From the NCBI GenBank assembly GCA_027056215.1, contig JALULO010000098.1, forward strand, positions 1 to 11,381: a stretch of 11,381 bases of DNA, read 5' to 3'. The notes beneath the pieces were generated by a model. The model worked only from the letters and a program-made list of their open reading frames with translations. It searched no databases and was not told the DNA's origin. The position numbers and the translations under genes are program-made. Shown here one piece after another: positions 1 through 5,068 of the stretch (its first letter is position 1; each line of letters starts with the position of its first letter). This DNA is from Campylobacterales bacterium (GTDB lineage: Bacteria; Campylobacterota; Campylobacteria; Campylobacterales; QNZT01).

Positions 1-1
1 T

Positions 2-256
2 TTAAAAAACAGTGTTATGCAAGAGTCATCTTATGATAGTGTTTTATATGATATTAGCTACTCTATATACCCTGAAGGATTACATGTTGTATTTTCTTCA
101 AAAAATAAAATCAAAAATGAAAAACTAACTAGAGCGAGAGCACCTTTACCAGAAGGAGCATATGAAGGTATATATAGATTTTATCCAAAACAAAAAGTTC
201 AAAATTTTACTGAACTGAAAATCCCCATTGATAGAAATTGTACAGAAAGTTTTTAG
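2..256 (+). CDS. Unrecognised protein, 3' part of a gene cut by the window edge
   Basis: The frame is open from base 2, so the gene probably begins upstream of the window. An ATG at 17 would give 79 residues, but no Shine-Dalgarno sequence precedes it (only an A-run), which favours a longer protein. The visible part is soluble, rich in Tyr, Lys and Pro, and has no membrane segment, cysteine pair or family motif that I recognise. One notable stretch is PLPEGAYEGIYRFYP near the middle. The stop codon (TAG, 254-256) overlaps the stop codon of the DUF2461-like remnant on the other strand. The last few codons may therefore come from the rearrangement that truncated that gene. Function unknown. Confidence 0.45.
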   Translation, partial: LKNSVMQESSYDSVLYDISYSIYPEGLHVVFSSKNKIKNEKLTRARAPLPEGAYEGIYRFYPKQKVQNFTELKIPIDRNCTESF

Positions 257-378
257 ATACATAGGGTCAAAGCATAAATCTTTTCATATTCATCTTTGTG
301 GGCTAAAAACCACTCTTTTGTATTGTTGTCTCTAAGATTTTTTAAAAAGTTTAGTGCATCACATATAAAAAATTGCAT
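253..378 (-). pseudogene. Truncated DUF2461/TIGR02453-family gene, N-terminal remnant
   Basis: Reading the minus strand from ATG 378-376 gives 41 codons and a TAA at 255-253. Residues 11-24, FLKNLRDNNTKEWF, followed by LAHKDEYEK, resemble the N-terminal signature of the DUF2461 (TIGR02453) family: a Leu/Phe-rich helix, then an Asn-Asn-x-x-Glu-Trp-Phe motif, then a Lys/Tyr helix. Family members are about 200-230 residues, so only the first fifth survives. An AAAAGGAT ribosome binding site lies 8 bases upstream and overlaps the end of arsB. The gap to arsB is 12 bases, so this was probably the next gene in an arsB transcript. The biochemical role of DUF2461 is not established. The identification rests on a short motif recalled from memory, and a real small peptide remains possible. 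Confidence 0.5.
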
Positions 379-390
379 CAAATAATCCTT

Positions 391-1653
391 TTAAGTCAAC
401 CCCAATAACGCCACCAAAAGTACAGGTGGTGTGATAACAAGTCCCACTTTCATATACTCTCCCCAGCCAATTTTCACGCCTTTTTGTGCCAAGACATGCA
501 GCCAAAGTAGGGTGGCTAATGATCCGATAGGTGTCATCTTTGGTCCTAGATTTGAGCCTAATATATTGGCATACACTAAAGCTTCATGTCCTGCATATCC
601 CAAGTGATCTATAGCTATGTCCATGATCATGATCGTTGGCATATTGTTCATGATGGAACTCATGATAGCAGATAAAAAACCAGTTCCCACAACTGAAACA
701 ACCTCTCCTTGGTGGCTAAGATTCTCAATCCATAAGGCAACCATTTGTGTTAGTCCTGCATTTTTGAGTCCATATACAACGATATAAAGACCGATACTAA
801 ACCACACCACTTGCCAAGGGGCAGCTTTGATTGTCATGATAGGTTTGACAGCTTTATAGTGATTGGCAATCGCTAAAAAGATGAGTGCACCGCCTAAAGC
901 AAACAAAGAGATAGGAAGATGATACAAATCTCCCACAAAATAACCTACCATCAAAAAACCTAAAAAGATCCAACTAAGTTTAAACATCGTCTGATTTTTG
1001 ATAACAGATGAAGCTTCAGGTAACAGAGCCACATCTACTTTCAACGGGATATCTTTGCGAAAGTAAAACCATAAAACAGCGATAGAAGTGACGATACTCA
1101 GCAGATTTGGTAAAAGCATATGTTTGGCATACTCACTAAATCCGATATGAAAATAATCGGCCGTGACGATATTTGTCAGATTTGAGATCACAAGAGGATT
1201 GGAAGCACTATCACCGATAAACCCGCCCGCCATCAAAAAAGCAAAGATAGGCAATGGCTTCATCTTTAGATACTTCATCTTCGCCAAAAGTATGGGCGTA
1301 AGAATCAAAGCCGCCCCATCATTGGCAAAAAACGCCGCAACCAAAGCTCCTAAAAGAAGGATATAGACAAACATTTTGTTACCACTACCACCACTTAGTT
1401 TTGCCATCTTGATAGCCGCCCACTCAAAAAAGCCTATCTCATCAAGTACCATAGAAAGGATGATGATACCGATAAACGCCAAAGTAGCATCCCAAACGAT
1501 ATTTGTAACGGCGATAACATCGTTAAAACTCACCACCCCTAAAAGTAGAGCAATAATAGCTCCTATAACAGCAGTTGTTCCTATCTGTAACCCTTTTGGT
1601 TGCCAGATGATAAATAGTAATGTGATTAAAAATAGACTTGAAGCCAGTATCAT
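391..1653 (-). CDS. arsB: ArsB arsenite/antimonite efflux permease
   Basis: This 420-residue inner-membrane protein exports arsenite and antimonite from the cytoplasm, either alone using the proton gradient or with an ArsA ATPase. No arsA is present here. It aligns along its length with E. coli ArsB (429 residues) as I remember it: IWQPKGL at 16-22, FANDGAALILTP at 109-120, SSIMNNMPT at 332-340, and the C-terminal block from GSNLGPK (366) to LATLLWLHVL (388). Hydrophobic segments fill the protein, consistent with the 11-12 helices of the ArsB/IT superfamily. The start is supported by AAGGA five bases upstream. It is transcribed divergently from the arsenic operon, and its promoter shares the palindrome at 1692-1717, so ArsR control of both sides is likely. 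No frameshift or missing block was seen. Confidence 0.95.
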   Translation of the reverse strand: MILASSLFLITLLFIIWQPKGLQIGTTAVIGAIIALLLGVVSFNDVIAVTNIVWDATLAFIGIIILSMVLDEIGFFEWAAIKMAKLSGGSGNKMFVYILLLGALVAAFFANDGAALILTPILLAKMKYLKMKPLPIFAFLMAGGFIGDSASNPLVISNLTNIVTADYFHIGFSEYAKHMLLPNLLSIVTSIAVLWFYFRKDIPLKVDVALLPEASSVIKNQTMFKLSWIFLGFLMVGYFVGDLYHLPISLFALGGALIFLAIANHYKAVKPIMTIKAAPWQVVWFSIGLYIVVYGLKNAGLTQMVALWIENLSHQGEVVSVVGTGFLSAIMSSIMNNMPTIMIMDIAIDHLGYAGHEALVYANILGSNLGPKMTPIGSLATLLWLHVLAQKGVKIGWGEYMKVGLVITPPVLLVALLGLT

Positions 1654-1670
1654 GAGAATCCTTTTTATTG

Positions 1671-1701
1671 AATATAAGAAGTTTATCTAAAAATATATCA
1701 A
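1671..1701 (-). promoter_or_regulatory. Predicted arsB promoter
   Basis: On the minus strand, TTGATA (1701-1696) is formed by the left arm of the palindrome and TATATT lies at 1676-1671. The spacer is 19 bases; TTATAT at 1677-1672 would give 18. Because the -35 hexamer is part of the operator, a bound repressor would block RNA polymerase. The -10 match and spacing are weaker than those of the promoter facing the other way. Confidence 0.5.
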
Positions 1702-1717
1702 TATATCTTGATATATT
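1692..1717. promoter_or_regulatory. Probable ArsR operator between arsB and the arsenic operon
   Basis: A perfect inverted repeat has 10-base arms AATATATCAA (1692-1701) and TTGATATATT (1708-1717) around the 6-base centre TATATC. The ATCAA-N6-TTGAT core fits the kind of dyad bound by ArsR/SmtB-family repressors. It sits in the 115-base gap between arsB and the operon that contains arsR, and each arm supplies a TTGATA -35 hexamer to one of the two divergent promoters. One ArsR dimer could therefore repress both directions and release on binding arsenite. The dyad is seen directly; the binding protein is inferred. Confidence 0.8.
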
Positions 1718-1736
1718 AACTTTTTTCTGTTATACT
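1708..1736 (+). promoter_or_regulatory. Predicted promoter of the arsenic redox operon
   Basis: TTGATA (1708-1713) and TATACT (1731-1736) are separated by 17 bases, with TG at 1728-1729 giving an extended -10. This is close to the sigma-70 consensus and is the strongest promoter-like match noticed in the window. The -35 hexamer lies in the right arm of the operator dyad. Transcription would begin roughly 25 bases before the first gene. Confidence 0.75.
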
Positions 1737-1768
1737 GCAATTTTGATTTAATATTATAAAGAGTACAT

Positions 1769-2002
1769 ATGAAGATTGAGATACTAGGAAGTGGTTGTGC
1801 AAAATGCAAACAGTTAGAACATGTGGTTAAAGAAGCAGTTTCACAACATGGAAAGTTTGCTCAGATAGAAAAGGTTGATCAAATTGCTCAGATCATGGAA
1901 TATGGTGTGATGAGTACGCCGGCACTTGTGATAGATGGTGAGGTTGTGAGTGTGGGTAAAGTATTAAGTGTTGATGATGTTTTAGCACTGATAAAGGAGT
2001 AG
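1769..2002 (+). CDS. Small thioredoxin/glutaredoxin-like protein (Thioredoxin_3, redox-active disulfide type)
   Basis: This 77-residue cytoplasmic protein has a minimal thioredoxin fold. The opening strand MKIEILGSGCAKC carries the redox pair C10-x-x-C13, and STPALVIDGEVV supplies the cis-proline strand (Thr-Pro) that packs against the active site. The layout and length match the small MTH895/TM0996 group of glutaredoxin-like thioredoxins. The start has a GAG-type ribosome binding site about five bases upstream and lies directly behind the operator-controlled promoter. As the first gene of an operon with a CcdA-like electron transporter and arsenate reductase, it could reduce the ArsC disulfide or feed electrons to the membrane protein. 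Which partner it serves cannot be read from sequence. Confidence 0.88.
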   Translation: MKIEILGSGCAKCKQLEHVVKEAVSQHGKFAQIEKVDQIAQIMEYGVMSTPALVIDGEVVSVGKVLSVDDVLALIKE

Positions 2003-2006
2003 TTTG
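1994..2006 (+). promoter_or_regulatory. Ribosome binding site defining a TTG start
   Basis: AAGGAG at 1994-1999 lies inside the last codons of the preceding gene, four bases before TTG at 2004-2006. The next in-frame ATG is about 70 codons further on, beyond the first conserved cysteine motif, so TTG is the credible start. One base separates the stop from the start, implying translational coupling. Confidence 0.75.
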
Positions 2007-2705
2007 CAAGAGACTTTGATTGGCTTGTTACAGTCACATTCGTATCTATCGTTTTTGGGTGCATTTGGTGTGGGGAGTATCACGGCTGCCGCACCTTGTT
2101 CGATCGTATCTGTGCCACTTTTGGTAGGGAGTGCGGTTGCTTTAAATAATGATTTAACAGGGCGTAAAAAGGCACTTTATACCTATGCTTTTGCTACGAT
2201 TTTTGCACTTGGTGTGATGGTTAGTTTTTCGATTTTAGGGTTTATCGTTGCTAAGTTTGGAGGATTTTTTTCTGTTGCCCCATTTTGGGCTTATATATTG
2301 GCTGCGATTTTAAGTATTTTAATCGGTTTATATGCTTGGGGTTTGTTTGGCTCTGTTGATAAATCGCGTATCATGCAGTATTTGATCGATTTTCGCTTAT
2401 TGGGTGCTTTTTTGATCGGCATTGTTTTTGGATTGGTTAGTACACCATGTGCATCTGCTCCCCTGATTGCGATTATCACGGTTGCTGCAAGTAGTGGTTA
2501 TATGCATGCGTATTTGTTGATATTAACTTTTGCATTGGGACATTCGTTGCTACTTTTGCTAGCTGGTGTTTCTATTGGATTTGCCCAAAGTATCACGACA
2601 AATGTGATGATTGGGCAGATAACGGAGTATATCAATAAAGCTTTTGCCTTGATGCTTTTGGGTATCGGTATCTATTTCGGCTATCAAGCTTATTTACAAA
2701 TTTAG
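2004..2705 (+). CDS. CcdA/DsbD-family membrane thiol-disulfide electron transporter
   Basis: This 233-residue inner-membrane protein has about six helices (roughly 14-45, 57-83, 92-115, 131-160, 165-195 and 211-231). It carries the two hallmark motifs of the CcdA/DsbD transmembrane domain: APCSIVSVP with C32 and STPCASAP with C149, each a Pro-Cys followed by a further Pro. In this family the two cysteines form a disulfide across the membrane core. They pass electrons from a cytoplasmic thioredoxin to a periplasmic thioredoxin-fold partner. Both kinds of partner are encoded on either side of it (1-base and 8-base gaps), which strongly suggests a self-contained relay. Translation starts at TTG. 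Assignment to the family is firm. A role in cytochrome c maturation is less likely in this arsenic context but cannot be excluded. Confidence 0.9.
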   Translation: MQETLIGLLQSHSYLSFLGAFGVGSITAAAPCSIVSVPLLVGSAVALNNDLTGRKKALYTYAFATIFALGVMVSFSILGFIVAKFGGFFSVAPFWAYILAAILSILIGLYAWGLFGSVDKSRIMQYLIDFRLLGAFLIGIVFGLVSTPCASAPLIAIITVAASSGYMHAYLLILTFALGHSLLLLLAGVSIGFAQSITTNVMIGQITEYINKAFALMLLGIGIYFGYQAYLQI

Positions 2706-2713
2706 GAGAAAAT

Positions 2714-3094
2714 ATGAAATATTTAGTAGTTTTAGTGTTGTTATTTGGAGGTGCAAATCTTTTTGCAAAAGAGGGGCATCTGAAAGAGACATCTTTTAGT
2801 GAGGTCAAACCGCTTATCGGCAAAGGGAAGGTGATGTTTTTAGAAGTTGGTTCAGATATCTGCATCCCATGTCAAAAGATGGGAAAATTACTCTATCAAG
2901 TGAAACAGAAACATCCAAAATACCAAATATACTTTGTCAATGTGCGAAAAGGCAGAGAAGCGACAGAGCAGTTGAAAGTGATGATGATTCCAACGCAGAT
3001 CATATTTGATACAAACGGTGATGAACTTTATCGTCATATTGGTTTGTTGAGTCAAGAAGAGGTTGATGGGCTTTTTAAAAAGTATAAATTTTAA
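2714..3094 (+). CDS. Exported thioredoxin-like protein
   Basis: This 126-residue protein has an N-terminal signal (hydrophobic residues 3-17, probable cleavage after LFA at 18), so the mature domain should sit in the periplasm. The thioredoxin fold is shown by C50-I-P-C53 and by IPT at 92-94 with the cis-proline P93. The active site CIPC, rather than CGPC, and the preceding EVGSDI make it closer to the DsbD-gamma/SoxW-like group than to housekeeping thioredoxin. AGGAG lies five bases upstream and overlaps the previous stop. It is the natural periplasmic acceptor for the CcdA-like protein encoded just before. Its final target, whether a periplasmic protein disulfide or an arsenic- or metal-handling protein, is not evident. 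Confidence 0.88.
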   Translation: MKYLVVLVLLFGGANLFAKEGHLKETSFSEVKPLIGKGKVMFLEVGSDICIPCQKMGKLLYQVKQKHPKYQIYFVNVRKGREATEQLKVMMIPTQIIFDTNGDELYRHIGLLSQEEVDGLFKKYKF

Positions 3095-3102
3095 GGATAA
3101 AG

Positions 3103-3981
3103 ATGAACAAAAAGATTTTAGTCATGTGTACGGGTAATTCATGCAGAAGCATCATCGCTGAAGCATTGATAAATGCTAAACTAGAGGGATTTGAAGCCAA
3201 AAGTTGTGGTGTTGCTCCTAGTGGAAAAGTCAATGCAAATGCCAAAAAAGTTTTGTGTTCTCATGGTATATGGGATGAGGGATATCACTCTAAACATCTG
3301 GATAGCTTAGATGGTGAGGAGTTTGATTTGGTGGTAACGGTATGTGATCATGCCAAAGAGAGTTGTCCCATTTTTCCAAAGCCTGTGCCTAAGATTCATG
3401 AAGGTTTTGAAGATCCAGATGGCAAGGAGTATGAAGCATTTGAAGCAACTTACAAAGAGATAGAACAGAGATTATTGCCTCGTATTGAAGCGATATTTTC
3501 AGCAGATGTTACAAGACTTGGAAAAGATGACAATATCTGCTACTGTATCGGTGTGAGTAAAGGTGAGATCGAAGATGCGATTTTAAAAGGTGCAACAACT
3601 TTAAAGATGATCAAAGAGGTTACAAATGCCTGTACAGGTAGTTCATGTAAAGATACCAATCCACTTAAAAGATGTTGTTCAAAAGAGATCAATCAACTTA
3701 TAAAATTAAAAGGAAATGATATGCAAAAAAATGTATTTAAAACAGGTGAAGGTGTAAAGATTCAATTTAGCGGTGCTGTGGCAAAACAACAGATAGTCAA
3801 GATGGTAGAGAATTGCGCAACAGGTCAATGTGAATGCATGAGTGATGATACAAAAAAGAAGATATCAAACATGCAAGTTGACGGTAAAGACGGCGATGTA
3901 AAGCTTCACTTAGATGGTGATGTAAGCAAAGAGGAGATTGAAGCAGCGCTTGCAAAATCAAAGGTTTTAAATAAGTCATAA
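3103..3981 (+). CDS. arsC: Arsenate reductase (LMW-phosphatase type) fused to a BFD-like [2Fe-2S] domain and an uncharacterised C-terminal domain
   Basis: This 292-residue protein is about twice the size of classical thioredoxin-coupled ArsC (about 130-140 residues). Residues 1-135 are the reductase: P-loop C9-TGNSC-R15, VCDHAKESC giving C81 and C88, and the acid D104 in EDPD. The triad C9/C81/C88 corresponds to Cys10/Cys82/Cys89 of Gram-positive ArsC, which reduces arsenate to arsenite through a relayed disulfide. Residues 146-192 form a BFD-like ferredoxin module: C146-Y-C148, a helical GATTLKMIKEVT stretch, C177-x4-C182 and an extra C191-C192. Residues 207-292 form a small domain I do not recognise, with C238, C243 and C245. 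The cytoplasmic product would supply ArsB. The fusion suggests built-in electron or metal handling. Start: AAGGA five bases before ATG. The reductase domain is near certain; the cluster in the BFD part is inferred. Confidence 0.9.
   Translation: MNKKILVMCTGNSCRSIIAEALINAKLEGFEAKSCGVAPSGKVNANAKKVLCSHGIWDEGYHSKHLDSLDGEEFDLVVTVCDHAKESCPIFPKPVPKIHEGFEDPDGKEYEAFEATYKEIEQRLLPRIEAIFSADVTRLGKDDNICYCIGVSKGEIEDAILKGATTLKMIKEVTNACTGSSCKDTNPLKRCCSKEINQLIKLKGNDMQKNVFKTGEGVKIQFSGAVAKQQIVKMVENCATGQCECMSDDTKKKISNMQVDGKDGDVKLHLDGDVSKEEIEAALAKSKVLNKS
3708..3723 (+). promoter_or_regulatory. Internal ribosome binding site and in-frame ATG inside the arsC fusion
   Basis: AAAAGGA (3708-3714) stands six bases before an in-frame ATG at 3721-3723 (Met207), exactly where the third domain begins. 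This is as good as the true start sites in the operon. It could allow separate production of the last 86 residues, or it may be a relic of a gene once separate from arsC-BFD. Internal initiation is inferred only. Confidence 0.45.
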
Positions 3982-3984
3982 ATC

Positions 3985-4293
3985 ATGGAAGATTTTTTAA
4001 AAACGATCGGTGCATTAAATGACGAAACACGCATCAAAATACTGTACTTTATAGATACGCATAAAAGAGTTTGTGTTTGTGATATAGAACAATCTTTTGA
4101 TATGATACAATCTCGTATCTCAAGACACTTAAAGATCCTCAAAGATGCGGGATTTTTGAAAGTTGAAAGAGAGGGGAGGTGGGCGTATTATACGATTCGT
4201 TCTCCTCTTGACAGGTTTCGATTGCAAGCTGTTGATGAGATAAAGCATCTTGGCATTACATTGCCAGATTTTCAAAATAGATGTGACATTTAA
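3985..4293 (+). CDS. arsR: ArsR-family arsenite-responsive repressor
   Basis: This 102-residue winged-helix protein contains LNDETRIKIL at 11-20, the sensor segment RVCVCDI with C30 and C32, and a recognition helix around QSRISRHLKILKDAGFL, followed by a wing (EREGRWAYYTI). The Cys-Val-Cys-Asp pattern matches the As(III)-binding ELCVCDL motif of E. coli ArsR, where Cys32 and Cys34 coordinate the metalloid. The third E. coli cysteine (Cys37) is replaced here. C100 near the C-terminus could provide another ligand. The stop of arsC is three bases upstream and no strong ribosome binding site is visible, so translation is probably coupled. It is the likely binder of the palindrome at 1692-1717, repressing arsB and its own operon until arsenite is present. 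Confidence 0.93.
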   Translation: MEDFLKTIGALNDETRIKILYFIDTHKRVCVCDIEQSFDMIQSRISRHLKILKDAGFLKVEREGRWAYYTIRSPLDRFRLQAVDEIKHLGITLPDFQNRCDI

Positions 4294-4310
4294 AAAAAAG
4301 GGATATTGGT

Positions 4311-5024
4311 ATGAATGAATTTTTTGCTTATGGTGAAAAAGTGCCCGGTTATGACGTGCGGGTTTTAAATGAAAGAGAAGCCAGAGCGGCTGCGGGGATA
4401 CTTTTTATAGGTGCATTTTTGGGACTTACAAATGGTGTGATGTTGGGTACTGCCAAATTTTCAGAGTATTTTGTCACGTTTTTTATGATTGATTTTATCA
4501 TCCGTGTGATTCAGCCTCGATATGCACCGTCACTTTTATTTGGGCGGTTTTTTGTCAGAAACCAAACTCCTGAGTACGTAGGTGCTGTACAAAAAAGATT
4601 TGCATGGGGTATCGGGGCAGTCATTGCTATACCGATGTTTTACTATCTAGTGATTCACTTTGAACCAAATCCCATCAAAGTACTTGTCTGTTTGATTTGT
4701 ATGGGACTTTTGTTTTTTGAAGCAGCTTTTTCGATTTGTTTAGGGTGTAAATTATTTAATCTTTTTAGCAAACAGCAGGCTAGATATTGCCCTGGTGGCA
4801 TCTGTGAAATCAAGCAAAAAGATCCTATCCAAACTTTTACGCCCATTCAAAAAGGTATATTTGCTATCACTGTTTTTGTGATGTTTTATGGGACATATGC
4901 TTACTTTACAAAGTTGCCAGATCGAACGGTTTTTGTAAAAAAGATGAAAAATTTGATGATGACTGATGCCGAAAAACAACATTTGGAAGAGCAAAAGATG
5001 GATGAAGAGTTTGACAATTTTTAA
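4311..5024 (+). CDS. DUF4395-family membrane protein with two cysteine pairs
   Basis: This 237-residue integral membrane protein has about four hydrophobic segments (roughly 26-45, 51-66, 99-115 and 122-140) and a fifth near 182-199. It carries the features I associate with DUF4395: the early motif LNEREARAAA, then C143-L-G-C146 at a helix end, then C160-PGGI-C165 and an acidic residue. The two spaced cysteine pairs could form a redox or metal site at the membrane face. The tail (210-237) is charged and soluble. The family has no assigned function that I can name. A GGGA-type ribosome binding site and a 17-base gap place it as the last gene of the arsenic operon, next to thioredoxin-fold and CcdA-like proteins, so a role in thiol redox or metalloid handling is plausible but inferred. 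Confidence 0.75.
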   Translation: MNEFFAYGEKVPGYDVRVLNEREARAAAGILFIGAFLGLTNGVMLGTAKFSEYFVTFFMIDFIIRVIQPRYAPSLLFGRFFVRNQTPEYVGAVQKRFAWGIGAVIAIPMFYYLVIHFEPNPIKVLVCLICMGLLFFEAAFSICLGCKLFNLFSKQQARYCPGGICEIKQKDPIQTFTPIQKGIFAITVFVMFYGTYAYFTKLPDRTVFVKKMKNLMMTDAEKQHLEEQKMDEEFDNF

Positions 5025-5033
5025 ACTCTTCAT
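5002..5033. repeat. Perfect 11-bp-arm inverted repeat over the end of the DUF4395 gene
   Basis: ATGAAGAGTTT (5002-5012) and AAACTCTTCAT (5023-5033) are exact reverse complements around a 10-base loop. The dyad covers the DUF4395 stop codon, and most of it also lies between the -35 and -10 hexamers of the promoter for the next gene. No run of T follows on either strand, so it is not a standard intrinsic terminator. It could be an operator for an unknown regulator or an RNA hairpin that protects the 3' end of the arsenic transcript. Confidence 0.65.
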
Positions 5034-5041
5034 GGTATAAT
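5011..5041 (+). promoter_or_regulatory. Predicted promoter of the deformylase-like gene
   Basis: Consensus TTGACA (5011-5016) and TATAAT (5036-5041) are separated by a slightly long 19-base spacer, with TG at 5033-5034 giving an extended -10. The -35 lies inside the coding end of the DUF4395 gene. This suggests the downstream gene is transcribed independently of the arsenic operon. The inverted repeat at 5002-5033 overlaps the -35 and the spacer. Confidence 0.65.
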
Positions 5042-5068
5042 ATATAATTATAATTTAGGAGAAGAGTA

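Noticed and set aside
1163..1690. Two open frames on the plus strand opposite arsB
   Set aside because: Both are antisense to the well-conserved arsB coding sequence. They lack ribosome binding sites, and their compositions look like complements of membrane-helix codons.
5002..5033. Intrinsic terminator at the end of the arsenic operon
   Set aside because: The stem is strong, but neither strand has a following T-run. The AT-rich sequence behind it reads as a -10 element, so I list it as an inverted repeat of uncertain role.
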